Shown: in pieces, positions 1 through 7,799 of the stretch
Numbering within the stretch: the stretch's first letter is position 1
Layout of the letters: each line of letters starts with the position of its first letter
Assembly: GCF_020217005.1 (NCBI RefSeq)
Contig: NZ_JAIWOI010000344.1
Location: 1-10,000, forward strand
Source of the DNA: Rheinheimera sp.
GTDB taxonomy: Bacteria; Pseudomonadota; Gammaproteobacteria; Enterobacterales; Alteromonadaceae
Direction of reading: 5' to 3'
DNA: 10,000 nt
Notes under the pieces: model-generated
Databases searched by the model: none
Told to the model about the DNA's origin: nothing
What the model saw: only the letters and a program-made list of their open reading frames with translations
Program-made: the position numbers and the translations under genes

Positions 1-1379
1 GCAGTTACGTTGCCTTTAACGATAGCACCTTTTTTGTTATCAGCAAGGTAGCCGTTGAACGGATCTTCGTCTAATTGCTTGATGCCTAAAGAGATACGCT
101 CGCGCTCTGGGTCAACTTGTAACACAACTGCGTGTACTTCGTCGCCTTTCTTGAATTCACGTACAGCGTCTTCGCCAGTTGAATTCCAGCTGATGTCTGA
201 CAGGTGTACTAAACCGTCGATGCCACCGTCTAAACCGATGAAGATACCGAAGTCAGTGATTGACTTGATCTTACCAGATACGCGGTCACCCTTGTTGAAG
301 CCCTTAGCGAACTCTTCCCATGGGTTGGCTTTACATTGTTTCAGACCTAAAGAAATACGACGACGTTCTTCGTCGATTTCCAGGACCATAACTTCCACTG
401 AATCACCTAAGTTAACAACTTTAGATGGGTGGATGTTTTTGTTAGTCCAGTCCATTTCTGAAACGTGTACTAAACCTTCAACGCCTTCTTCGATTTCTAC
501 GAAGCAGCCGTAATCAGTCAGGTTAGTGACGCGACCAGTGATGCGAGCACCTTCTGGGTAACGTGAAGCGATAGCGGCCCATGGATCTTCACCCATTTGC
601 TTCAGACCTAAAGAAACACGTTGCTTCTCACGGTCAAACTTCAGAACCTTAACTGGGATTTCATCGCCAACATTGACGATTTCGCTTGGGTGCTTAACAC
701 GTTTCCAAGCCATGTCAGTGATGTGCAGTAAACCGTCTACGCCACCTAAATCAACGAATGCACCGTAGTCAGTCAGGTTCTTAACGATACCTTTAACTTC
801 CATGCCTTCTTCTAAGTTTTGTAACAGTGTATCGCGCTCAGCACTGCTTTCAGATTCGATTACCGCACGACGTGATACAACCACGTTGTTACGCTTCTGA
901 TCCAATTTGATAACTTTGAACTCAAGTTCTTTGTGTTCTAAGTGTAATGTGTCACGTACCGGACGCACGTCAACTAATGAACCAGGCAGGAATGCACGGA
1001 TACCATCAACTTCGACAGTGAAACCACCTTTAACTTTACCAGTGATGATACCGATAACAGTAACTTTATCTTCACAGGCTTTTTCCAGGCGAACCCAAGA
1101 CTCGTGACGTTTAGCTTTCTCACGAGACAGTAAAGTCTCACCGAAACCGTCTTCAACCGCGTCCAGAGCTACGTCGATGATGTCACCAACGTTCACTTCA
1201 ATCTCGCCAGCCAGGTTTTTGAATTGTTCAACAGGGATTGCTGCTTCAGATTTCAGACCGGCGTCAACCAGTACTACGTCTTTATGGATAGCAACGATAG
1301 TTCCTTTAACAATAGAACCAGGGCGAGTTTCGATAGTTTTGAGGCTCTCCTCAAACAGTAGTGCAAAATTTTCAGTCAT
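1..1379 (-). CDS. rpsA: 30S ribosomal protein S1, 3' end cut by the window edge
   Basis: S1 binds mRNA on the 30S subunit and helps load messages with weak ribosome-binding sites. The protein begins [13 protein letters not shown] and reads without a stop for 459 codons to the left edge. It contains five S1 (OB-fold) repeats at about residues 20-87, 105-171, 192-260, 277-347 and 364-434, and enters a sixth ([11 protein letters not shown]). Repeats 3-5 show the recurrent pattern of a TDYG or TDFG motif, then a GL(V/L)H(V/I/L) motif, then (I/V)SLG(L/I)KQ. The E. coli protein has 557 residues, so roughly 100 C-terminal residues lie outside the window. It follows cmk by about 100 bases in the same direction, the usual cmk-rpsA order. 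There is no good Shine-Dalgarno before the ATG, and the leader can form three hairpins (see separate entry), which fits translational autoregulation. No frameshift was seen. Confidence 0.97.
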   Translation of the reverse strand, partial: MTENFALLFEESLKTIETRPGSIVKGTIVAIHKDVVLVDAGLKSEAAIPVEQFKNLAGEIEVNVGDIIDVALDAVEDGFGETLLSREKAKRHESWVRLEKACEDKVTVIGIITGKVKGGFTVEVDGIRAFLPGSLVDVRPVRDTLHLEHKELEFKVIKLDQKRNNVVVSRRAVIESESSAERDTLLQNLEEGMEVKGIVKNLTDYGAFVDLGGVDGLLHITDMAWKRVKHPSEIVNVGDEIPVKVLKFDREKQRVSLGLKQMGEDPWAAIASRYPEGARITGRVTNLTDYGCFVEIEEGVEGLVHVSEMDWTNKNIHPSKVVNLGDSVEVMVLEIDEERRRISLGLKQCKANPWEEFAKGFNKGDRVSGKIKSITDFGIFIGLDGGIDGLVHLSDISWNSTGEDAVREFKKGDEVHAVVLQVDPERERISLGIKQLDEDPFNGYLADNKKGAIVKGNVT

Positions 1380-1382
1380 ATT

Positions 1383-1465
1383 CACTTTTTCAGTTTAAGT
1401 GCTCCACGCACAGTCCTGTGTCATGGGGTTGCTAAGTTAACTTGTCATCATCCTTGCGACAAGCT
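1383..1465 (-). promoter_or_regulatory. rpsA mRNA leader with three consecutive hairpins (S1 autoregulatory type)
   Basis: Read on the minus strand towards rpsA, three stem-loops can form. Hairpin I (1439-1465) has arms CTTGTC and GACAAG, extendable by A-U and G-U pairs, with loop GCAAGGATGAT. Hairpin II (1404-1426) has arms CCATG-A-CACA and TGTG-CGTGG, nine pairs with one bulged A, around loop GGAC. Hairpin III (1383-1401) has arms CACTT and AAGTG, ending 3 bases before the ATG. Loops I and II carry GGA, and no strong Shine-Dalgarno is present. In E. coli and relatives the rpsA initiation region is known to fold into three hairpins with a degenerate Shine-Dalgarno and is repressed by free S1. 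That this leader works the same way is an inference from the matching layout. Confidence 0.6.
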
Positions 1466-1480
1466 GTCCAACGTGAAGGT

Positions 1481-2161
1481 CTAGGCCTGGTTCAACTTTT
1501 TACAGACGTTGAGAACCTCGTCCAACACTTGTTCAATAGATTTATTGGTCGAATCCAGCATGTATGCATCGCTTGCAGGCTTTAAAGGCGCTACGGCGCG
1601 ATTCATATCCCGTTCGTCACGGGCCTGTATTTCGCTCAAAAGGTCGCCGATGTTAACATCATGGCCCTTTTCTTTCAACTCTAAATAACGCCGTCTGGCG
1701 CGCTCTGACGCGTCGGCGGTTAAAAAGATTTTAACTTCTGCCTGTGGGAACACCACAGTGCCCATATCACGACCATCTGCCACTAAGCCCGGTGCTTCTT
1801 TAAACGCACGTTGACGGCGTAACAAGGCTTCACGTACCCGTGGTAAAGAGGCAATTTTAGAGGCCACTGAACCCACTTCTTCAGTACGAATAGTATGAGT
1901 GACATTTTCGCCTTCCAGCGTAATGCGGGTATTGCCTTGTTCGTCGCAATTAAACTGAACATCAAGATGAGCGGCCAACGGCTGTAATGCTTCTTCGTCA
2001 GCAGGGTCAATTTGATGATGGATAGCAGCTAAAGCTAATACACGATAAATTGCTCCGCTATCCAGCAGATGCCAGCCCAGTTTTTGGGAAACTAAACGGC
2101 AAATTGTGCCTTTCCCTGAGCCACCTGGTCCATCAATGGTAATTACCGGCGCTTGTTGCAT
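1481..2161 (-). CDS. cmk: Cytidylate kinase
   Basis: Cytoplasmic NMP kinase that phosphorylates CMP and dCMP with ATP, recycling cytidine nucleotides from RNA turnover and CDP-lipid synthesis. The 226-residue protein matches the usual length (227 in E. coli). Visible motifs are the Walker A loop GPGGSGKGT (residues 11-19), DSGAIYR (34-40), the [13 protein letters not shown] helix (108-120), and the nucleotide-binding [11 protein letters not shown] (129-139), followed by the lid arginines in [12 protein letters not shown]. The frame is open for eight further codons to an ATG at 2185. I chose the ATG at 2161 because GGAGG lies four bases upstream and the protein then begins [12 protein letters not shown], like the family. 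It lies between aroA and rpsA as in most gammaproteobacteria. A TATAAT about 40 bases upstream suggests that it can also be transcribed separately from serC-aroA. Confidence 0.96.
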   Translation of the reverse strand: MQQAPVITIDGPGGSGKGTICRLVSQKLGWHLLDSGAIYRVLALAAIHHQIDPADEEALQPLAAHLDVQFNCDEQGNTRITLEGENVTHTIRTEEVGSVASKIASLPRVREALLRRQRAFKEAPGLVADGRDMGTVVFPQAEVKIFLTADASERARRRYLELKEKGHDVNIGDLLSEIQARDERDMNRAVAPLKPASDAYMLDSTNKSIEQVLDEVLNVCKKLNQA

Positions 2162-2165
2162 TCTG

Positions 2166-2170
2166 CCTCC
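2166..2170 (-). promoter_or_regulatory. cmk ribosome-binding site
   Basis: GGAGG on the minus strand, four bases before the ATG at 2161. It favours this start over the in-frame ATG eight codons upstream at 2185. Confidence 0.75.
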
Positions 2171-2200
2171 AAAACAGTCGAACACACAAAAAGATGCGGC

Positions 2201-2206
2201 ATTATA
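2201..2206 (-). promoter_or_regulatory. Candidate -10 box of a cmk-rpsA promoter
   Basis: A perfect TATAAT on the minus strand in the aroA-cmk spacer, 39 bases upstream of the cmk ATG. No good -35 lies at the right distance: the nearest match, TTGTCA at 2217-2222, is only 10 bases away. The start site would fall near 2194, giving a leader of about 33 bases. The -10 is convincing, but whether it is a functional promoter is an inference. Confidence 0.4.
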
Positions 2207-2246
2207 CAGAAATAAATGACAAAAAGCGCGGTTTAATCCATGGGAT

Positions 2247-2269
2247 CGCGTAACCGTTCAGGTTACGCG
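2247..2269 (-). other. Intergenic stem-loop just after aroA
   Basis: Perfect inverted repeat with arms CGCGTAACC and GGTTACGCG (9 bp) and a 5-base loop, starting 7 bases after the aroA stop codon. No T-run follows on the minus strand, so it does not look like a complete intrinsic terminator. It could stabilise the 3' end of the serC-aroA message or attenuate read-through into cmk. Confidence 0.5.
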
Positions 2270-2276
2270 TTATTCG

Positions 2277-3563
2277 TCAGGCTAAAGTACTGAGCGTGCT
2301 AAATACTTCAAAGTATTGGGGAAATGTTTTACGAGTACAATCAGGGTCTTCAATGGTTACAGCCGTATTACTTAATGCAACCAAAGAGAAGCACATAGCC
2401 ATCCGGTGATCGTTGTAGGTTGCGATGCTGGCATGTTTCAGTGTCGTTGGTGGTGTGATCACAATGTAATCTTCACCTTCTTCCACTTCAGCACCCACTT
2501 TACGCAGTTCTGTTGCCATAGCCGCTAAACGATCGGTTTCCTTCACGCGCCAGTTGTAAACATTACGAATAGCTGTTGGACCTTCAGCGAATAATGCTGT
2601 GGTCGCAATAGTCATAGCCGCATCAGGAATAGCATTGTAATCCCGGTCTATGCCCTTTAGCTGGTTACGGGTAACCGAAATGTAATCATAACCCCAGTCC
2701 ACTGTCGCGCCCATGGCTTCTAACGCGTCGGCAAAGTGAATATCGCCCTGCACTGCATTTTTGCCAATGCCGGTGACTTTAATAGTGCCACCTTTAATAG
2801 CAGCAGCTGCGAGGAAATAAGAGGCTGAAGAAGCATCCCCTTCAACCAGAAAATCGCCAGGCGACTGATACTGCTGATTACCTTTGACCACAAAACTCTG
2901 ATAGTTGTTGTTTTTAACTTGGACGCCAAAACGCGCCATCAGAGCCAAGGTGATATCAATATAAGGTTTGGACACCAGTTCGCCACTAATGACAATTTCG
3001 CTGTCACCCGACAACAAAGGTGCCGTCATCAGCACTGCGGTTAAAAACTGACTGGAGACAGAACCATCAATACTGATGTGACCGCCAGCCAGAGCCTTGC
3101 CGCGAATACGCAGCGGCGGATAGTCTTTGTGCTGCAAGTACTCAATATCGGCATTCCATTGCAGCAAAGCATCCACCAGATGGCCAATAGGACGTTCGTA
3201 CATCCGTGGTTCACCTGTTAAGGTTACGTCGACATTGGATACAGCCAGAGCTGCAGTTAAGGGGCGCATGGCTGTGCCGGCGTTGCCTAAAAACAGCTCA
3301 AGTGGTTCTTGATGCTGAAATATACCAGCCACGCCTGTGATTTCGCAGACAGTTTTATCTTCAGATAACGAAAACCTGACGCCAAGCGCTGTTAAGGCAT
3401 TAAGCATATGGCTAACATCATCACTGTCGAGCAAATTAGTGATACGGGTTGTGCCTTTGGCTAATGCAGCCAGCAGTAAAGCGCGATTGGAAATACTTTT
3501 TGAACCTGGTAAATGCACTACGCCTTCCATTTTTGCGATAGGCTCTAGGGTTAAGGTTTTCAT
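2277..3563 (-). CDS. aroA: 3-phosphoshikimate 1-carboxyvinyltransferase (EPSP synthase)
   Basis: Sixth step of the shikimate pathway: transfers enolpyruvyl from PEP to shikimate-3-phosphate on the route to chorismate. The 428 residues compare with 427 in E. coli. The family residues are in place: PGSKSISNR with K22, S23 and R27; [10 protein letters not shown] at 93-102; the SSQ shikimate-phosphate triad near 169-171; the catalytic aspartate in IPDAAMT near 313; the glutamate in [10 protein letters not shown] near 341; DHRMAM; and [10 protein letters not shown] near the end. G96, T97 and P101 match the glyphosate-sensitive class I enzyme. The ATG overlaps the serC stop as TGATG (one shared base) and there is only a weak Shine-Dalgarno, so translation is probably coupled to serC. 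serC-aroA is a classic two-gene operon of serine and aromatic synthesis. Confidence 0.97.
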   Translation of the reverse strand: MKTLTLEPIAKMEGVVHLPGSKSISNRALLLAALAKGTTRITNLLDSDDVSHMLNALTALGVRFSLSEDKTVCEITGVAGIFQHQEPLELFLGNAGTAMRPLTAALAVSNVDVTLTGEPRMYERPIGHLVDALLQWNADIEYLQHKDYPPLRIRGKALAGGHISIDGSVSSQFLTAVLMTAPLLSGDSEIVISGELVSKPYIDITLALMARFGVQVKNNNYQSFVVKGNQQYQSPGDFLVEGDASSASYFLAAAAIKGGTIKVTGIGKNAVQGDIHFADALEAMGATVDWGYDYISVTRNQLKGIDRDYNAIPDAAMTIATTALFAEGPTAIRNVYNWRVKETDRLAAMATELRKVGAEVEEGEDYIVITPPTTLKHASIATYNDHRMAMCFSLVALSNTAVTIEDPDCTRKTFPQYFEVFSTLSTLA

Positions 3564-4642
3564 CAGCCGTGCACCCGCTCAAATTCTTTCATAAAGGTCA
3601 CTAAAGTTTGTACGCCTTCAAGTGGCATAGCGTTATAGATACTGGCGCGCATACCACCCACCATGCGGTGACCTTTTAGTGCTAGTAAGCCATTTGCTTC
3701 GGCTTCGCTGACAAATAAGTCGTTCAGTGTCTCGTCGCCTAATAAAAACGGAACGTTCATGGAAGAGCGGAACTGTGGCGCCACATCGTTACGATAAAAA
3801 TCACTCTGGTCGATATAGCCATATAAGGTTTGTGCTTTGAGGGCGTTGTGCTGTTGCATTGCATCTACACCGCCCCGACGTTTTAGCCACTGGAACACCA
3901 GTCCAGCCAGATACCAGGCATAAGTAGGAGGCGTATTAAACATACTGTCATTTTCGGCAGCCAGACGATAATCCAATACGCTAGGAATGCTGCTGCCTTT
4001 GGCTGGTAACAAGTCTTCACGCACAATGGCCAGGGTTAAACCAGAAGGCCCGATATTTTTCTGAGCTCCGGCATAAATCACACCATAACGGCTGACATCA
4101 ATATGCCGCGATAAGATGGTGGATGACAGGTCGGCCACTAAGGGCGCTTTGGTTGTTGGTAAATCGATAAACTCCATGCCATCCACAGTTTCGTTTGGGC
4201 AAAAATGTACGAAACTGGCGTTGTCATTAAGTTGCCAATCTGAAGCTGGCACTAAAGTGCGAAGGCCATCTTGTTTGATTTGAATGTTCTGAGCTTTTAA
4301 AGCGGTAAATTTTTCCGCTTCTTCTACAGCCGCCTTAGACCAGGCGCCAGAGACTATATAATCCGCACTAACGCCTGGTTTTGCTAAATTCAGTGGCACT
4401 GCAGAAAACTGACCGCGACCGCCGCCATGCATAAACAGCACTTTGTAATTAGCGGGTATGCTCAGTAAATCGCGCAGGTCCTGCTCTGCCTGAGCCGCAA
4501 CCTGCATAAAATCTTTGCCTCTGTGACTCATCTCCATAATGGAGCAGCCGCGACCATGCCAGTTGATCAACTCTTCCTGTGCCTGTTGCATCACTTCCAC
4601 CGGCAACATAGCCGGGCCAGCACAAAAGTTATAGGTGGTCAT
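3563..4642 (-). CDS. serC: Phosphoserine aminotransferase
   Basis: PLP-dependent class V aminotransferase, active as a homodimer in the cytoplasm. It converts 3-phosphohydroxypyruvate and glutamate to phosphoserine, and also acts on the 4-phosphohydroxythreonine precursor in PLP synthesis. The protein has 359 residues (362 in E. coli). It begins [14 protein letters not shown], the expected N-terminus. GGGRGQF (residues 74-80) forms part of the cofactor phosphate site, W102 should stack on the PLP ring, D171 lies in the VADLSS motif, and the Schiff-base lysine is K195 in [25 protein letters not shown] is the conserved C-terminal motif. The start is supported by AGGAG six bases upstream. It is the first gene of serC-aroA and shares one base with aroA. 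A 355-base spacer separates it from gyrA upstream. I could not settle on a promoter. Confidence 0.97.
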   Translation of the reverse strand: MTTYNFCAGPAMLPVEVMQQAQEELINWHGRGCSIMEMSHRGKDFMQVAAQAEQDLRDLLSIPANYKVLFMHGGGRGQFSAVPLNLAKPGVSADYIVSGAWSKAAVEEAEKFTALKAQNIQIKQDGLRTLVPASDWQLNDNASFVHFCPNETVDGMEFIDLPTTKAPLVADLSSTILSRHIDVSRYGVIYAGAQKNIGPSGLTLAIVREDLLPAKGSSIPSVLDYRLAAENDSMFNTPPTYAWYLAGLVFQWLKRRGGVDAMQQHNALKAQTLYGYIDQSDFYRNDVAPQFRSSMNVPFLLGDETLNDLFVSEAEANGLLALKGHRMVGGMRASIYNAMPLEGVQTLVTFMKEFERVHG

Positions 4643-4648
4643 CTCTTG

Positions 4649-4653
4649 CTCCT
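4649..4653 (-). promoter_or_regulatory. serC ribosome-binding site
   Basis: AGGAG on the minus strand with a six-base spacer to the ATG at 4642, a near-ideal placement that fixes the start. Confidence 0.75.
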
Positions 4654-4825
4654 GTTACAACGCTTTATCGAATGAAAAACAAATTAGAAAATGGCTTTGG
4701 GTCATCTTGGGATGATCTTTGTTGTTGTGGCCTTGGGTTAGAACGAAAAGTGCGCTGGTCCAAAAACTTTGACGTCTGGACGGCTCTTTTTGCCAGCTAC
4801 TTTAACTCACTTTTATAACCAGACA

Positions 4826-4870
4826 AATAAAAAAATCGTCTGGAACGATTTTTAACAACGCAAAGCGTTG
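4826..4870. repeat. Short repeat, copy A (two nested palindromes)
   Basis: A 45-base unit in the serC-gyrA spacer, repeated at 4902-4945 with about 90% identity (four substitutions and one A deleted). It holds two perfect inverted repeats: AAAAATCGT/ACGATTTTT with a 5-base loop (4831-4853), and CAACGC/GCGTTG with a 3-base loop (4856-4870). The first has T-runs on both strands, so it could work as a bidirectional terminator and back up the gyrA terminator. It looks like a small dispersed repeat (REP- or MITE-derived). The family is not recognised. Confidence 0.6.
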
Positions 4871-4901
4871 GCCCTAAGGGTAAGTGCCACGGAAGGCTGC
4901 G

Positions 4902-4945
4902 AATAAAAAATCGTCCGGAAAGATTTTTAACAAGGCAAGGCGTTG
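4902..4945. repeat. Short repeat, copy B (degenerate palindromes)
   Basis: Second copy of the unit at 4826-4870, in direct orientation, with the two starts 76 bases apart. Its substitutions weaken both palindromes: the A/T-rich stem is cut to 7 bp (AAAAATC/GATTTTT) and the CAACGC arm has become CAAGGC. The 31 bases between the copies (4871-4901) show nothing I recognise. Confidence 0.6.
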
Positions 4946-4965
4946 CGTCTCAATTGCCAGCCAAT

Positions 4966-4992
4966 AAAAAAGGACGCCGCAGCGTCCTTTTC
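4966..4992 (-). terminator. Intrinsic terminator of gyrA
   Basis: On the minus strand, arms AAAAGGACGC and GCGTCCTTTT (4982-4991 and 4968-4977, 10 bp) enclose a 4-base loop and run into six T's. It starts 7 bases after the gyrA TAA. The plus-strand reading also has a T-run, but no plus-strand gene ends here. Confidence 0.88.
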
Positions 4993-4997
4993 CACTC

Positions 4998-7622
4998 TTA
5001 CTCTTCTTCACCGTCCGGCACAGCATCCTCTGTCGGATTTTGTGCGGCTAAGGCTGCTGCTGCAGCTTCTGCGGCTGCAACTTCATCCTGATCCTGAATT
5101 TCGTCGATGCGTTGCACACCTACTACTTTTTCACCTTCTATGGTGCGGATCAGAATCACACCAGCCGTATTACGACCTACTTGTGATACTTCACTGACGC
5201 GGGTCCGTACCAGTGTGCCTTTATCAGAAATCAGCATGATTTCATCCAATGCATTCACCTGAACAGCACCTACCACCAGACCGTTACGCTCAGAGACTTT
5301 AATAGAGACCACACCTTGGGTCGCACGGCTCTTCTCTGGGTATTCCTGCAGCGCGGTACGTTTACCATAGCCGTTTTCAGTCACAGTCAGAATTGCGCCT
5401 TCACTCTTCGGTACAATCAATGAAACGACTGAGCCGTTTTCGCGTAGTTTAATACCGCGAACACCAGTCGCACCACGGCCCATTGGACGGACCTGCTCTT
5501 CGTTAAAGCGCACTACTTTACCGTCGTCTGAGAACAACATGATCTGACTGTTGCCATCTGTGATATCCACACCAATCAGCTGATCACCTTCGTTCAGGTT
5601 CACGGCAATAATACCGTTGCTACGTGGACGAGAGTATTCAGTCAGTGAGGTTTTCTTCACTGTACCGTTGGCTGTCGCCATAAACACGTACTTGCCTTCT
5701 TCGTATTCACGTACCGGCAGAATAGCGGTGATCCGCTCGTTTTCTTCCAGTGGCAGTAAGTTAACAATAGGCTTACCACGCGCCTGACGGGAGGCCAGCG
5801 GTAATTGATACACTTTCATCCAGTACAAACGACCACGGTTAGAGAAACACAAAATGGTATCGTGGGTACTGGCGATCAGCAGTTGGTCAACAAAGTCTTC
5901 ATCTTTGACCGTAGTTGCGGCTTTACCACGACCACCACGACGTTGCGCTTCATAATCAGACAGAGCCTGATACTTGGCGTAACCTAAGTGAGACAAGGTC
6001 ACCACCACGTCTTCTTCGGTGATCAAGTCTTCCATATTGATATCCATCGCATTGTCCTGAATTTCAGTACGACGGGCATCACCATATTGGGCTTTAACTG
6101 CTTCTAACTCTTCACAGATCACTTCCATTAAACGCTCCGGGCTGCCCAGAATGTGTAATAACTCAGCAATCAGTACTAATAATTCTTTGTACTCGTCCAG
6201 AATTTTCTCATGTTCCAGACCTGTCAGTTTGTGTAAACGTAAATCAAGGATTGCCTGAGCTTGTTGCTCTGTCAGGAAATATTCGCCGTTACGGATACCA
6301 AAATGTTCTTCCAGCCATTCAGGGCGGGCCGCGTTTTCACCGGCACGTTCTAACATGGCGCTGACATCACCCAGCTGCCAACCACGAGCGACTAAACCTT
6401 GTTTGGCATCAGCCGGGCTTGATGAGTTTTTGATTAAATCAATGATTTCATCAATGTTGGCAAGTGCAATGGCCAAGCCTTCTAAGATATGAGCGCGGTC
6501 ACGGGCTTTGCGTAAATCGTAAACAGTTCTGCGTGTCACCACTTCGCGGCGGTGTAACACAAAACATTGCAGCATATGCTTTAAGCCCATCAACTTCGGC
6601 TGCCCCTGATCCAGGGCAACCATGTTGATACCAAACACAGTTTGCATTTGAGTTTGGGTGTACAAATGGTTCAGCAGTACGTCTGAGGACTCGCCGCGTT
6701 TGACTTCAATGACAATACGCATACCGTCTTTATCAGACTCGTCACGTAAAGCTGAAATGCCTTCGATGCGCTTCTCTTTGACCAGCTCGGCAATTTTTTC
6801 AATCAGGCGGGCTTTGTTCACCTGGTAAGGAATTTCATCAACAACAATAGTCTCGCGACCTGTTTTGTCATCGGTTTCGATATGAGTTCTGGCGCGGATA
6901 TACACCTTACCACGACCGGTGCGATAGGCTTCTTCGATACCACGACGACCATTGATAATAGCGGCGGTCGGGAAATCTGGTCCTGGCATCAGTTCCATCA
7001 GTTCAGGAATGCTGATATCCGGATTGGCAATCAATGCCAAACAGGCATCAATCACTTCATTTAAATTGTGTGGCGGAATATTAGTCGCCATACCAACGGC
7101 AATACCAGATGAACCGTTGACCAACAGATTTGGAATTTTTGTAGGCAATACAGCCGGAATCATTTCAGTGCCGTCGTAGTTAGGCACATAGTCGACTGTT
7201 TCTTTATCCAAGTCGGCTAACAATTCACCCGCGATGCGAGACATACGCACTTCGGTATAACGCATAGCTGCTGCAGAGTCACCGTCCACTGAACCGAAGT
7301 TGCCCTGACCGTCAACCAGCATATAACGTAAGGAGAATGGCTGCGCCATACGAACTATAGTGTCGTACACTGCGCTGTCACCGTGCGGGTGATATTTACC
7401 TATGACGTCACCGACAACACGGGCAGATTTCTTGTAGGCTTTATTCCAGTCGTTGCCTAACTCTTTCATCGCAAACAACACGCGACGGTGAACTGGCTTT
7501 AAACCGTCCCTTACGTCCGGTAAGGCACGTCCCACAATAACGCTCATTGCATAATCGAGATAAGAATTCTTTAATTCTTCTTCGATATTAATGGGAACAA
7601 TTTCTTTGGCCAAATTTGTCAT
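4998..7622 (-). CDS. gyrA: DNA gyrase subunit A
   Basis: The A2 half of the A2B2 type II topoisomerase that introduces negative supercoils; it cuts and rejoins DNA and wraps it with its C-terminal domain. It has 874 residues (875 in E. coli). The N-terminal breakage-reunion domain carries R121 and catalytic Y122 in AAAMRYTE. The quinolone-resistance region (about 67-106) has the sensitive-type S83 and D87. A coiled-coil stretch follows (about 360-490). The C-terminal beta-pinwheel starts near 530 and has the GyrA box QRRGGRG at 560-566, which marks it as gyrase and not ParC. The tail is alanine-rich, then acidic, ending DGEEE. The start is the conserved [10 protein letters not shown], although the only Shine-Dalgarno-like AAGGG is 13 bases upstream behind a palindrome. 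It is flanked by its own promoter and terminator, so probably monocistronic. Confidence 0.98.
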   Translation of the reverse strand: MTNLAKEIVPINIEEELKNSYLDYAMSVIVGRALPDVRDGLKPVHRRVLFAMKELGNDWNKAYKKSARVVGDVIGKYHPHGDSAVYDTIVRMAQPFSLRYMLVDGQGNFGSVDGDSAAAMRYTEVRMSRIAGELLADLDKETVDYVPNYDGTEMIPAVLPTKIPNLLVNGSSGIAVGMATNIPPHNLNEVIDACLALIANPDISIPELMELMPGPDFPTAAIINGRRGIEEAYRTGRGKVYIRARTHIETDDKTGRETIVVDEIPYQVNKARLIEKIAELVKEKRIEGISALRDESDKDGMRIVIEVKRGESSDVLLNHLYTQTQMQTVFGINMVALDQGQPKLMGLKHMLQCFVLHRREVVTRRTVYDLRKARDRAHILEGLAIALANIDEIIDLIKNSSSPADAKQGLVARGWQLGDVSAMLERAGENAARPEWLEEHFGIRNGEYFLTEQQAQAILDLRLHKLTGLEHEKILDEYKELLVLIAELLHILGSPERLMEVICEELEAVKAQYGDARRTEIQDNAMDINMEDLITEEDVVVTLSHLGYAKYQALSDYEAQRRGGRGKAATTVKDEDFVDQLLIASTHDTILCFSNRGRLYWMKVYQLPLASRQARGKPIVNLLPLEENERITAILPVREYEEGKYVFMATANGTVKKTSLTEYSRPRSNGIIAVNLNEGDQLIGVDITDGNSQIMLFSDDGKVVRFNEEQVRPMGRGATGVRGIKLRENGSVVSLIVPKSEGAILTVTENGYGKRTALQEYPEKSRATQGVVSIKVSERNGLVVGAVQVNALDEIMLISDKGTLVRTRVSEVSQVGRNTAGVILIRTIEGEKVVGVQRIDEIQDQDEVAAAEAAAAALAAQNPTEDAVPDGEEE

Positions 7623-7654
7623 AAAAAGCTTTTTTCCCTTAAATCAACAAGATA

Positions 7655-7684
7655 CCCGCGTTTTTTACTGTAATGGGTCGCGGG
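7655..7684 (-). other. Stem-loop in the gyrA 5' leader
   Basis: Arms CCCGCG and CGCGGG (6 bp, all G-C) around an 18-base loop, in the transcribed leader of gyrA close to the predicted 5' end. It may protect the message or shape initiation; the function is not known from sequence. Confidence 0.4.
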
Positions 7685-7694
7685 ACAAAGGCGG

Positions 7695-7723
7695 ATTCTA
7701 CCACAGAAAAAACACCTTGCCAG
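7695..7723 (-). promoter_or_regulatory. Candidate sigma-70 promoter of gyrA
   Basis: On the minus strand, CTGGCA (7718-7723, 4 of 6 to the -35 consensus), a 17-base spacer, then TAGAAT (7695-7700, 5 of 6 to the -10). A G+C-rich CCGCC follows the -10. The start would lie near 7688, giving a leader of about 65 bases. E. coli gyrA transcription rises on loss of supercoiling through sequences around the -10; similar control here is an inference. Confidence 0.55.
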
Positions 7724-7745
7724 TTCTGTTGTGCTTTGTACAGCA

Positions 7746-7773
7746 TTGCTCAAACAGATCAAGGCCTTATAAT
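7746..7773 (+). promoter_or_regulatory. Candidate sigma-70 promoter of ubiG
   Basis: A perfect TATAAT at 7768-7773 preceded by TTGCTC at 7746-7751 (3 of 6 to consensus) with a 16-base spacer. The start would lie near 7780, only about 8 bases before the GTG at 7788 but 20 before the ATG at 7800, which supports the ATG as the ubiG start. Confidence 0.55.
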
Positions 7774-7799
7774 AGGCAAAATTTTTAGTGGATACGCTT

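Noticed and set aside
55..513. Open frame of 152 codons on the plus strand inside rpsA
   Set aside because: Antisense to S1 repeats. The Ser/Thr/Pro-rich translation is the usual shadow of a conserved gene read backwards.
974..1156. Minus-strand frame inside rpsA as a possible frameshift
   Set aside because: The S1 frame was read through this stretch without interruption; the second frame is coincidental.
2162..2185. ATG at 2185 as cmk start
   Set aside because: It would add MFDCFGGR with no family counterpart and bury the good GGAGG within the coding sequence.
4701..4716. TCATC/GATGA small hairpin upstream of serC
   Set aside because: Only five pairs, not near a recognisable promoter; too weak to call an operator.
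4754..4797. Nested GCTGG-TCCA / TGGA / CCAGC pairing in the serC-gyrA spacer
   Set aside because: Short stems with a large uneven internal loop; could easily arise by chance.
4943..5197. Open frame of 84 codons on the plus strand over the gyrA 3' end
   Set aside because: Leu/Arg/His-rich low-complexity product antisense to the Ala-rich GyrA tail and across its terminator.
7788..7799. GTG at 7788 as ubiG start
   Set aside because: It would leave a leader of about 8 bases after the predicted start site and lacks a Shine-Dalgarno; the ATG at 7800 gives a family-like N-terminus. Not fully excluded.
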